A DNA stretch of 64,000 nt. Origin: Flavobacterium album. GTDB lineage: Bacteria > Bacteroidota > Bacteroidia > Flavobacteriales > Flavobacteriaceae. The notes under the pieces were generated by a model, which had not been told where the DNA came from, made no database searches, and was given only the letters and a program-made list of their open reading frames with translations. The stretch lies in the NCBI RefSeq assembly GCF_003096035.1, contig NZ_CP029186.1, positions 757,001-821,000 of the forward strand, in the 5' to 3' direction. The position numbers were made by a program, and so were the translations under genes. Each line of letters begins with the position of its first letter. The first letter of the stretch is position 1. Of the stretch, positions 40,237-48,515 are shown piece by piece.

Positions 40237-42033
40237 ATGAAGCATATAAGGAATTTTTGCATAATTGCACACATTGACCACGGAAAAAGCACCCTTGCCG
40301 ACCGCCTGCTTGATGCCACACAAACGGTTACCGCCCGCGAACAGCAGGCGCAGCTGCTTGACAATATGGACCTGGAGCGCGAGCGCGGCATTACCATAAA
40401 AAGCCACGCCATACAGATGGAGTACACTTACAAGGGCGAGCAGTATATCCTCAACCTTATCGATACTCCCGGGCACGTCGATTTCTCTTACGAGGTTTCC
40501 CGTTCCATAGCCGCATGCGAAGGCGCGCTGCTTATCGTGGATGCCGCACAGAGCATACAGGCACAAACGATATCCAACCTTTACCTGGCACTGGAAAACG
40601 ACCTTGAAATTATTCCTGTACTTAACAAGATAGACCTGCCGAGCGCCAACCCGGAAGAGGTGAGTGATGACATTGTGGACTTGTTAGGCTGCAAGCTGGA
40701 CGACATTATCCCGGCCAGTGGAAAAACCGGCCTCGGCGTAGATAAAATACTTGAAGCGATCATTGAGCGCATCCCTGCCCCTAAAGGCGATCCGGAGGAG
40801 CCATTGCAGGCGCTGATATTCGACTCGGTGTATAACCCGTTCCGTGGGATCGAGGTTATATTCAGGGTAAAGAACGGATCGATAAAAAAAGGCCAGAAGA
40901 TTAAATTCATGGCTACCGGCAATGAATATTTTGCCGATGAGATAGGTACGCTGAAACTGAACCAGGTTCCGAAACAGATCGTGAGCGCGGGGGATGTGGG
41001 CTACCTTATTTCCGGTATTAAGGAAGCAAAAGAAGTAAAAGTTGGGGATACTATTACCGATGCCAAAAACCCAACAACCAATATGGTAAGCGGTTTTGAG
41101 GATGTAAAGCCAATGGTATTCGCGGGTATTTACCCTGTAGATACCGAGGATTATGAAGAACTGCGCAACTCGATGGAGAAATTGCAGCTGAACGATGCCT
41201 CGCTGGTATTTACGGCAGAAAGCTCTGCGGCGCTGGGCTTTGGTTTCCGATGCGGGTTCCTGGGGATGCTTCACATGGAGATTATACAGGAAAGGCTGGA
41301 GCGTGAGTTCAACATGACGGTGATTACTACAGTTCCCAACGTATCGTACCTTGCCTACACCAAAAAAGAACCTGAAAAAGGCATTATAGTAAACAACCCG
41401 AGCGACCTTCCGGAACCGTCCAAACTGGACCATGTGGAGGAACCGTATATAAAAGCGACTATTATTACCAAGTCGGATTTCGTAGGCAACGTAATGAGCC
41501 TGTGTATCGAAAAGCGCGGCCTCATTACCAACCAGACGTACCTGACCACGGAACGTGTAGAGCTGAACTTTGACATGCCGCTGGCAGAAATTGTATTCGA
41601 CTTCTATGACAGGCTGAAGACAGTGTCTAAGGGCTATGCTTCATTTGACTATTCCCCTATCGGGATGCGTACCTCCAGGCTGGTTCGCCTCGACGTACTG
41701 CTGAACGGCCAGGGTGTAGATGCGCTTTCAGCACTGATACACGAAGATAATGCCTATAATATCGGTAAAAAAATGTGCGAGAAGCTGAAGGAACTTATTC
41801 CGCGCCAGCAGTTTGACATACCTATCCAGGCCGCTATCGGCGTAAAGGTAATCTCGCGTGAAACGGTTAAGGCACTCCGTAAAGACGTTACCGCCAAATG
41901 TTACGGCGGGGATATTTCACGTAAGCGTAAGCTCCTCGAAAAGCAAAAGAAAGGTAAGAAACGTATGCGTCAGGTGGGTAATGTAGAGATACCTCAGGAA
42001 GCATTCATGGCGGTATTGAAGCTGAATGATTAA
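40237..42033 (+). CDS. lepA: elongation factor 4 (LepA), translational GTPase
   Basis: EF4 binds ribosomes and affects initiation and back-translocation, mainly under stress. The 598-residue protein has all G motifs: AHIDHGKST (G1), RGITI (G2), DTPGH (G3) and NKIDLP (G4). The LepA C-terminal domain is also present ([33 protein letters not shown]). Length and order are normal. The gene is preceded by a strong promoter and followed by its own terminator. Confidence 0.97.
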   Translation: MKHIRNFCIIAHIDHGKSTLADRLLDATQTVTAREQQAQLLDNMDLERERGITIKSHAIQMEYTYKGEQYILNLIDTPGHVDFSYEVSRSIAACEGALLIVDAAQSIQAQTISNLYLALENDLEIIPVLNKIDLPSANPEEVSDDIVDLLGCKLDDIIPASGKTGLGVDKILEAIIERIPAPKGDPEEPLQALIFDSVYNPFRGIEVIFRVKNGSIKKGQKIKFMATGNEYFADEIGTLKLNQVPKQIVSAGDVGYLISGIKEAKEVKVGDTITDAKNPTTNMVSGFEDVKPMVFAGIYPVDTEDYEELRNSMEKLQLNDASLVFTAESSAALGFGFRCGFLGMLHMEIIQERLEREFNMTVITTVPNVSYLAYTKKEPEKGIIVNNPSDLPEPSKLDHVEEPYIKATIITKSDFVGNVMSLCIEKRGLITNQTYLTTERVELNFDMPLAEIVFDFYDRLKTVSKGYASFDYSPIGMRTSRLVRLDVLLNGQGVDALSALIHEDNAYNIGKKMCEKLKELIPRQQFDIPIQAAIGVKVISRETVKALRKDVTAKCYGGDISRKRKLLEKQKKGKKRMRQVGNVEIPQEAFMAVLKLND

Positions 42034-42064
42034 GATCGATTACGGATATAAATTACGAATTACG

Positions 42065-42095
42065 AACCCGGTGCAGCGATGGCCGGGTTTTTTAT
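42065..42095 (+). terminator. intrinsic terminator of lepA
   Basis: AACCCGG (42065-42071) pairs with CCGGGTT (42083-42089), followed by a T-rich run. Confidence 0.75.
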
Positions 42096-42142
42096 TGATC
42101 AGAAACTGACAATCGAAAATATCCTCAAAGAAGAACGAAAAT

Positions 42143-42210
42143 GTCACATTGAGCGCAGTCAAAATGCGGCATTCCATTATTCTTGCTTCCCGACTGTGCT
42201 CGAAGTGACA
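42143..42210. repeat. dispersed repeat with GAGCGCAGTC / GACTGTGCTC arms
   Basis: An 18-bp imperfect inverted repeat, GTCACATTGAGCGCAGTC and GACTGTGCTCGAAGTGAC, flanks about 30 bp. It shares its core with elements at 17464 and 51692. The rest of the 327-bp gap between lepA and the next gene holds only the terminator and the promoter. Confidence 0.65.
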
Positions 42211-42330
42211 ATCCTGACATAAACCTCATATCGAACTACGTTAAATAAGAGAATTACAACTTTCAAACGATATAATTATTAAACCATAAAGGAATGTTAA
42301 ATTTGGCAAGGTTTATGTTGCAGAAAAATA

Positions 42331-42338
42331 TACATTTG
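42331..42338 (+). promoter_or_regulatory. -7 box of the metal efflux operon
   Basis: TACATTTG lies 22 nt before the GTG start at 42361. No -33 element with normal spacing is seen, which may mean that an activator is used. Confidence 0.5.
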
Positions 42339-42360
42339 CAGTTACGAAACTGAAAACCTT

Positions 42361-42753
42361 GTGAGGATAAACAAAATACATATTCGTCATCGTATTTTAT
42401 GGTTGCTTATGGCACTCCATATCCTCAATTTTAGTATCGATAACCCACATACCCTGAGGGAGAATGATATTGTAGACGAAGATTTCGAAGAGGTGGACAG
42501 TGTGGTAGAGCTTGTATTGGAAGATGTGATCCATATAGAGAACGCTATCCCCGAGCACCATACCAAATCGCCCGTTGGCCACAAATTAAACATTAAGAAA
42601 ACCACATGGACCTGTCCGCAACAGGAAGAAGAACTCGTTTTTGAATCTGTTGCACAGCCTAACTTCAGGGTCGTGCTTCCCGATACATTTTATCAGGATT
42701 CCCCTTATTATTCGCCTTACCTGGCTTTATTTTCCCCTCCGCCCGAGGCTTAA
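42361..42753 (+). CDS. small protein at the head of the metal efflux operon
   Basis: The 130-codon frame starts with GTG (MRINKIHIRHRILW). It has an N-terminal hydrophobic stretch (ILWLLMALHILNF), followed by an acidic region (NDIVDEDFEEVDSVVELVLEDV) and an IENAIPEHH segment. I recall similar proteins ahead of RND efflux genes in other Bacteroidota, but no function is established. Several His and acidic residues could bind metal, which is inference. Its stop codon lies inside the 5' arm of the long inverted repeat that precedes the tolC-like gene. Confidence 0.7.
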   Translation: MRINKIHIRHRILWLLMALHILNFSIDNPHTLRENDIVDEDFEEVDSVVELVLEDVIHIENAIPEHHTKSPVGHKLNIKKTTWTCPQQEEELVFESVAQPNFRVVLPDTFYQDSPYYSPYLALFSPPPEA

Positions 42754-42880
42754 TACTATTTACATTTCTTAATCCGGAACATTGCCTTTATTGGCAGTGT
42801 AATGTTATTCGCGTAGGTTTTACCTATGTTTCCGGCACGGCTTGTATCTGCATACAAACCAGTCTACATAATAGTATTAA
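42750..42880 (+). promoter_or_regulatory. nested RNA fold before the TolC-like gene
   Basis: An 11-bp perfect inverted repeat (TTAATACTATT 42750-42760 / AATAGTATTAA 42870-42880) encloses further paired segments. CCGGAA (42774-42779) pairs with TTCCGG (42830-42835). Inside that lie hairpins 42779-42800 (ACATTGCC / GGCAGTGT) and 42812-42828 (CGTAGGT / ACCTATG). Outside it lies hairpin 42842-42857 (TTGTAT / ATACAA). The outer stem ends 10 nt before the ATG of the TolC-like gene. Such a multibranch leader could be a riboswitch, a protein-binding site or an mRNA processing site that balances expression of the operon. Confidence 0.5.
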
Positions 42881-42890
42881 AATAATCGAC

Positions 42891-44153
42891 ATGACATTAA
42901 AAAAAATAATGTCCTGCATGGCAATAGTGCTATGCTGGGCCAATATGGCTGCACAAAACCCTCAAACGCTCGACCTTACCATAAAAGAGGCAGAAGAGCT
43001 TTTTTTCAAGAACAATTTCTTGCTGCTTGTCGGCCAGTATGGTATTGACAAAGCCGATGCGGCCATAATACAAAGTAAAGTATACCCAAACCCTGAGGTA
43101 AGCGCCGATATGATTGCCTACCAGGGGCAGGACAACCTTTATTTTCCTACCGGTAACAGAGGCAATTTTGCCGCGGGGATAGAACAACTTATCCTGCTTG
43201 GAGGCAAGCGTAAAGCCGGAATAGAATTGGCAAAAAAAGACAAGGAAATGGCTCAGGCCGACCTTGCCGACCTGACCCGCAACCTGCAATACCAGATATG
43301 GCAGTCGTTCTACACCCTGCACAACCAGGAAAAGATCATTAAAAAATATGACCTGCTCCTGCAAAAGCTACAGGAACTCATCAGCAGTTATGAAGTGCAG
43401 GTAAGCAAGAACAATGTGGCCCTTAAAGACCTGGTGCGCTTAAAATCGGTTTATGTAAAGATCAACAACGACAAATCGGAAGAAAGCCAGGTGCTTATTG
43501 AGGAGCAGCAAAAACTGAATGTGCTTCTCGGCACCTCAGCAACAATTAAAACAAGATACGGCACCGATGATGCGAACAGCTTTGCTGCCAAAAATTTTGT
43601 TTATGATGAAATCCTGAACCAGTCGCTGAAAAACAGGGCCGACCTTAACCAGGCAAGGATCGCGACAGAATCGGCAGCGCTTAACCTTAAGCTGCAGCGC
43701 AGCCTCGCTATTCCGGATGTAACGCTTCGCGGGGGCTACAACCAGGCGGGCGATGCTTTCAGGAACCAGTACAATATGGGGCTTGCTATATCACTGCCGT
43801 TCTTCGACCGTAACCAGGGCAATATCCAGAAAGCGAAGACAGGACAGCTGGAAGCGGGGAAAAATGTGAGCTATAAAGAACTTGAAGTTACCAACGAGGT
43901 TCTTGCCGCTTACCAGAACTTTACCCGCAGCGTTGAGGAATACAAACGCATTAACTCGCTTATCAACCAGGATTTTGATGCAGTATTCAACGGCATCAAC
44001 TCCAATTTCCAGAAAGGCAACGTATCCATGATAGAGTTTGCCGACTTCTTTGAAGCATATAACGAAGCGCAGACCGAAGTGGAAAGGGTTAAAAAACAAC
44101 TTGCAATCGCCGCTGCAGGGATAAACTTTGTAACAGGCACTAACAACTTTTAA
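42891..44153 (+). CDS. TolC-family outer membrane efflux protein (CzcC/CusC-like)
   Basis: The 420-residue protein has a signal peptide (cleavage near NMAAQN) and the internal duplication of TolC-type channels. Each half has long coiled-coil helices (AKKDKEMAQADLADLTRNLQYQ..., VEEYKRINSLINQDFDAV) and the strand motif KVYPNPEVSADM. It forms the outer membrane exit of the tripartite metal pump with the adaptor and RND protein encoded next. It lies 3 bp before the adaptor gene, in one operon. Confidence 0.88.
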   Translation: MTLKKIMSCMAIVLCWANMAAQNPQTLDLTIKEAEELFFKNNFLLLVGQYGIDKADAAIIQSKVYPNPEVSADMIAYQGQDNLYFPTGNRGNFAAGIEQLILLGGKRKAGIELAKKDKEMAQADLADLTRNLQYQIWQSFYTLHNQEKIIKKYDLLLQKLQELISSYEVQVSKNNVALKDLVRLKSVYVKINNDKSEESQVLIEEQQKLNVLLGTSATIKTRYGTDDANSFAAKNFVYDEILNQSLKNRADLNQARIATESAALNLKLQRSLAIPDVTLRGGYNQAGDAFRNQYNMGLAISLPFFDRNQGNIQKAKTGQLEAGKNVSYKELEVTNEVLAAYQNFTRSVEEYKRINSLINQDFDAVFNGINSNFQKGNVSMIEFADFFEAYNEAQTEVERVKKQLAIAAAGINFVTGTNNF

Positions 44154-44156
44154 AAA

Positions 44157-45251
44157 ATGAAAACACCGGGCTATATAGTATTAATGGGCGCAGCCATGAT
44201 GGCAATGACGACTGGCTGCTCTAAAAATGAACAGAAACACGAAGAGGCACCACAAAAATTTGTGATGACCGAAACGATGTATAAGGGGAGCACTTTTGCT
44301 ACCGCTGATGAAGAATATGCGCAAAACGAAATACGCCTTTTTGGCAAAGTAAGCGCAGAGAATAACAACGTGAGCCAGGTTTTCCCGGCCGTAGGGGGGA
44401 ATGTGATCGAAATAAAGGCCGAGCTGGGCGACTATGTACAGCAGGGTCAGCTGCTTGCAAGTGTGCGCAGTACCGAGATTGCGGGTTTCCAAAGCCAGGC
44501 CAGCGATGCCGACGCGAATGTGAGCATAGCCGAGCGCAACCTGCAAAGCGCGAAAGACATGTATGAGGGAAAGCTTGCCAGCGAAAAAGAGCTGGTAATG
44601 GCCCAGAAAGAGCTTGACAAAGCAAAGGCCGAGCAACGAAGGATGAAAGAAGTAAACCAGATATACAGGCTGAAAAGCGGGTCGGTTTATAACATGTACG
44701 CGCCTATAAGCGGGTACATTGTAGCCAAGGACATCAGCCCGAACGAGATGCTGAGCAGCAACCGTGAGAGCGCGGTATTTACCATTGCGAAACTTGACCG
44801 CGTATGGGTGTTGGCGAATGTGAACGAGAGCGACCTGGACAAGATAAAAACAGACCAGCAGGTAGACATACATACCATAGCATATCCTGATAAAGACATT
44901 AAGGGTAAAATTGACAAGATATTCAATGTAATCGATCCCGATACAAGGGCGGCAAAAGCCCTGATAAGCGTACCGAATACCGGAGTGGCGCTTAAGCCCG
45001 AAATGAACGCTACCGTTACCGTGCATTTTCCGGACGATAAAAAATTTGTAGCCATACCAAGCGAGGCCGTAGTGTTTGACAAAAGCAAAAACTTCGTGAT
45101 GGTGTTCAACGGGAAGGACAATATTGACACCAGGGAGGTTACGGTATACCGTGCGCTTGATGACAAAACCTACATATCATCGGGCCTGAAGGCGGGTGAA
45201 AAGGTTATCGTGAAGAACAACCTGCTCATCTATGATGCCATTAACGACTAA
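44157..45251 (+). CDS. RND efflux periplasmic adaptor lipoprotein (CzcB/CusB-like)
   Basis: The 364-residue protein has a lipoprotein signal (TTGC, Cys at about 21), a barrel-sandwich/lipoyl half (GGNVIEIKAELGDYVQQGQLLASV), a coiled-coil hairpin (about 115-180) and the second lipoyl half (YAPISGYIVAKDISPNEML). A beta-barrel region follows (VWVLANVNESDLDKIK). It links the inner-membrane RND pump with the TolC-like channel. It starts 3 bp after the channel gene and ends 11 bp before the pump gene. Confidence 0.9.
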   Translation: MKTPGYIVLMGAAMMAMTTGCSKNEQKHEEAPQKFVMTETMYKGSTFATADEEYAQNEIRLFGKVSAENNNVSQVFPAVGGNVIEIKAELGDYVQQGQLLASVRSTEIAGFQSQASDADANVSIAERNLQSAKDMYEGKLASEKELVMAQKELDKAKAEQRRMKEVNQIYRLKSGSVYNMYAPISGYIVAKDISPNEMLSSNRESAVFTIAKLDRVWVLANVNESDLDKIKTDQQVDIHTIAYPDKDIKGKIDKIFNVIDPDTRAAKALISVPNTGVALKPEMNATVTVHFPDDKKFVAIPSEAVVFDKSKNFVMVFNGKDNIDTREVTVYRALDDKTYISSGLKAGEKVIVKNNLLIYDAIND

Positions 45252-45262
45252 TTGCAGCAGCC

Positions 45263-48200
45263 ATGGTAAAAATGATAAGAAACATAATAGGGTTTTCCCT
45301 TCACAATAAGCTATTTACCTTTTTTTGGGTAGCCATTGTGGTGATAGCAGGTGTTATCAGTTATAAAAACATACCGGTTGAAGCATTTCCCGATGTTACC
45401 AATACCCAGATAATCATCGTAACGCAGTGGGAAGGCCGCAGCGCCGAGGAAGTGGAGCGTTTCGTGACATCCCCTATTGAGATCTCGATGAACTCGGTGC
45501 AGAAGAAAACCAATGTTCGCAGCATTACGATGTTCGGGCTTTCGATAATAAAGATCATATTCGATGATGATGTGGATGATTTCTTCGCGCGGCAGCAGGT
45601 GAATAACCAGCTGCGCAACGTAGAACTGCCTGAAGGCATCGAACCCGATGTACAGCCGCCATACGGCCCTACCGGAGAGATATTCCGTTATACATTGCAA
45701 AGCAAGGACAAAAACACCCGTGACCTGCTTACCCTGCAAAACTGGGTAATCGACCGCCAGCTGCGCTCGGTACCCGGTGTAGCCGACGTAGTTGCCTTTG
45801 GTGGCCGCGAAAAGACCTACGAAATAGAGATAGACCCTATATTACTCCAAAAATACGAGCTCACTTCGCCTCAGGTATACGATGCCATCAGTAAGGCTAA
45901 TGTGAATGTGGGTGGAGACGTTATCGAGAAGAACGGCCAGGCTTATGTGGTACGCGGTGTCGGGCTTCTGGAAAGCATCAGTGATATAGAAAATACCATC
46001 GTGGCGCAATACAACGGCAACCCAATCCTAATCAAGAATATTGGCAAGGTGGTAGAAAGCAACGTGCCGCGTGTGGGCCAGGTGGGCCTTGACGACAATG
46101 ACGACGTGGTGGAAGGCATCGTGGTAATGCGTAAGAACGAAAACCCATCGATAGTCCTTGCTGCGCTTAAGGAAAAGATCGCCTATGTGCAGGACAATGT
46201 ACTGCCGAAGGATGTGAAGATGGTTACCTTTTACGACCGCGATAACCTCATGGAATATTGTACCCACACGGTAACACACAACCTTGTGGAAGGTATCGTG
46301 CTCGTTACCCTGATCGTATTCCTCTTTATGGCCGACTGGCGTACCACGGTCATTGTGTCGATCATCATACCACTGGCGCTGCTGTTCGCCTTCCTGTGCC
46401 TCAGGCTCAAGGGCATGAGCGCCAACCTGCTTTCGCTGGGTGCGGTAGACTTTGGTATCATTATAGACGGTGCGGTCGTCATGGTCGAGGGGCTCTTTGT
46501 CGCACTCGACCAGCTGCAGCACAACGTGGGCGAAAAGCGCTTCAACAAGCTGGCCAAGCTGGGGCTTATCCGCAAGACAGGTTCCAAGCTGGGTGTGGCC
46601 ATCTTCTTCAGTAAGCTGATCATCATCTCTGCCCTCCTCCCTATTTTCTCTTTTGAAAAAGTGGAAGGCAAAATGTTCTCTCCCCTTGCGTGGACGCTTG
46701 GTTTTGCATTGCTTGGCGCGCTTATTTTTACCCTTACGCTCGTGCCGGTATTGTGCTCGATCCTCTTAAACAAAAACGTAAAGGAAAAGCACAATGTATT
46801 CGTCCGGTTTTTCGACAAATCGGTTTCCAAAGGGCTTAGCTTTACCTTCAGGCATAAAAAAATATCGTTCATTGTATCACTGGTGATCTTAGGGCTTACA
46901 CTGGTGTCCGCCAAGTTCATGGGGACCGAATTCCTGCCACCGCTGAATGAGGGCGCGCTGTGGGTGGAGGCAAAATTCCCTATGAGCCAGTCTCTTACCG
47001 AAACCGTAGACCGCGTGGCCGAGCTGCGCAAGGTGCTGCGTACCTTCCCCGAAGTGAATGGCGTGCTTTCGCAAACGGGCCGAAGCAACGACGGTACCGA
47101 CCCAAGCGGCTTCTATTATGTTCAGATGCAGGTGAACCTGAAGCCTAAGGAAGAATGGAAGCGCAAGATCACTATGGACGGCCTCGTGGAGGAAATGGAC
47201 AAAAAGCTGGAGAACTTCCAGGGGATCAACTTCAACTATTCGCAGCCGATCATTGACAACGTGGCCGAAGCCGTGGCGGGTATGAATGCCAGCAACGCCG
47301 TGAAGATCTACGGGGACGACCTGAAAACGCTCGACAAGCTGGCCAACGAGGTCATTGCCCGGATGAAGAATGTAGACGGTGTTAAGGATATCGGTATCCT
47401 GCGCAATGTGGGGCAGCCCGAGATAAGCATCCGTTTTGATGAAGAAAAAATGGCGCTCTACGGCGTGCAGAAAAGCGATGCCCAAAGCATTATTGAAATG
47501 GCGATAGGCGGTAAGACCGCAACACAGAAATACGAAGGCGAGAAAAAATTCGATGTGAGGCTGCGTTACCGCAAGGATTACCGTAAGGACGAAGAAGACA
47601 TCATGAACCTTATGGTACCTACGCTGCGCGGTACCAAAGTGCCGCTCAAGGAGATCGCATCGCTGAATACCGCTACCGGGCCGGCCTTTATTTACCGTGA
47701 CAATACCAAAAGGTTCATCGGGGTGAAATTCTCGGTGCGCGACCGCGACCTTGGTAGCACCATTGCCGATGCGCAGGCCCGCGTAAAAGGCCTGAAGCTA
47801 CCCGAAGGCTACACCATTGGCTGGACAGGTGAGTTCGAGAACCAGATACGCGCCAGCGCCAAACTCGCCCAGGTGGTGCCGGTATCGTTAGTGCTGATCT
47901 TCGTGCTGCTGTTCATCATGTTCGGTAATATAAAAGACTCGCTGCTGGTGCTTGTCAATGTCCCTTTTGCCATCATTGGGGGTATACTGGCCCTGCAGCT
48001 CACGGGCATCAACTTCGGTATTTCGGCGGGTGTGGGCTTCATCGCTCTGCTGGGTATCTGTATCCAGAACGGCGTGATACTCGTCTCGGAGTTCCACTCC
48101 AACCTGCGAAAGAAAATGAGCCTGGCTTCCTCGATCATCGAGGGCGTTAAGTCGCGTACCCGCCCCGTGGTAATGACCGCGCTGATGGCCGCCATAGGCC

Positions 48201-48367
48201 TGATGCCGGCCGCGATATCTACCGGTATCGGTTCCGAATCGCAGAAACCACTGGCCGTTGCTATCATCGGCGGACTGGTTACAGCAACGCTCTTTACGCT
48301 GCTTATATTCCCCAATTTCTTTTACTGGGCAATGAAAAGCAAGCATGAGAAGGATGAGCAGATTTAG
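45263..48367 (+). CDS. heavy-metal RND efflux pump, CzcA-like
   Basis: The 1034-residue inner-membrane protein is expected to have 12 helices with two large periplasmic loops, and it exports divalent metals by proton antiport. The helix-4 signature is DFGIIIDGAVVMVEG (near residue 396), with the two Asp typical of the Co/Zn/Ni group (CzcA-like) rather than the monovalent Cu/Ag CusA type. VEAFPDVTNTQI near the N-terminus and RTRPVVMTALMAAIGLMPAA near the C-terminus are conserved in the family. The exact metal cannot be told. It is the last gene of the operon and is followed by a terminator. Confidence 0.93.
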   Translation: MVKMIRNIIGFSLHNKLFTFFWVAIVVIAGVISYKNIPVEAFPDVTNTQIIIVTQWEGRSAEEVERFVTSPIEISMNSVQKKTNVRSITMFGLSIIKIIFDDDVDDFFARQQVNNQLRNVELPEGIEPDVQPPYGPTGEIFRYTLQSKDKNTRDLLTLQNWVIDRQLRSVPGVADVVAFGGREKTYEIEIDPILLQKYELTSPQVYDAISKANVNVGGDVIEKNGQAYVVRGVGLLESISDIENTIVAQYNGNPILIKNIGKVVESNVPRVGQVGLDDNDDVVEGIVVMRKNENPSIVLAALKEKIAYVQDNVLPKDVKMVTFYDRDNLMEYCTHTVTHNLVEGIVLVTLIVFLFMADWRTTVIVSIIIPLALLFAFLCLRLKGMSANLLSLGAVDFGIIIDGAVVMVEGLFVALDQLQHNVGEKRFNKLAKLGLIRKTGSKLGVAIFFSKLIIISALLPIFSFEKVEGKMFSPLAWTLGFALLGALIFTLTLVPVLCSILLNKNVKEKHNVFVRFFDKSVSKGLSFTFRHKKISFIVSLVILGLTLVSAKFMGTEFLPPLNEGALWVEAKFPMSQSLTETVDRVAELRKVLRTFPEVNGVLSQTGRSNDGTDPSGFYYVQMQVNLKPKEEWKRKITMDGLVEEMDKKLENFQGINFNYSQPIIDNVAEAVAGMNASNAVKIYGDDLKTLDKLANEVIARMKNVDGVKDIGILRNVGQPEISIRFDEEKMALYGVQKSDAQSIIEMAIGGKTATQKYEGEKKFDVRLRYRKDYRKDEEDIMNLMVPTLRGTKVPLKEIASLNTATGPAFIYRDNTKRFIGVKFSVRDRDLGSTIADAQARVKGLKLPEGYTIGWTGEFENQIRASAKLAQVVPVSLVLIFVLLFIMFGNIKDSLLVLVNVPFAIIGGILALQLTGINFGISAGVGFIALLGICIQNGVILVSEFHSNLRKKMSLASSIIEGVKSRTRPVVMTALMAAIGLMPAAISTGIGSESQKPLAVAIIGGLVTATLFTLLIFPNFFYWAMKSKHEKDEQI

Positions 48368-48395
48368 ATGAGAGATTTTTAGATAATAGATGAGA

Positions 48396-48426
48396 GACCC
48401 GCGGCAGAGATGTTGCGGGTTTTTTG
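48396..48426 (+). terminator. intrinsic terminator of the efflux operon
   Basis: ACCCGC pairs with GCGGGT, followed by T6. It lies 30 bp after the RND gene stop. Confidence 0.75.
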
Positions 48427-48487
48427 TGAATATGATAGTCACACATTCTACAATAAGATTCTTTTTTTAACATTTAAACTAATTGCT

Positions 48488-48495
48488 TATCTTTG
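48488..48495 (+). promoter_or_regulatory. -7 box of the fusion gene
   Basis: TATCTTTG lies 20 nt before ATG 48516. It overlaps the extended upstream frame, which supports the later start. Confidence 0.55.
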
Positions 48496-48515
48496 TGTTT
48501 ATTAGTATTAAAAAC

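Noticed and set aside
42750..42880. Direct call as a known NiCo riboswitch
   Set aside because: The gene context fits, but I cannot match the conserved junction nucleotides of that class, and the stem layout differs. It is kept as an unclassified structured leader.
46231..47088. 285-codon open frame antisense to the RND pump gene
   Set aside because: It is a shadow of the well-identified pump gene; its translation is Ser/Thr/Arg-rich with no family features. The same applies to many other long antisense frames (for example 140-850, 40684-41433 and 53223-53789).
45263..48367. Assignment as CusA (Cu/Ag efflux)
   Set aside because: The helix-4 motif DFGIIIDGAVVMVE carries the acidic residues of the divalent-metal (Czc/Cnr/Ncc) group, and CusF- or CusS/R-like genes are absent.
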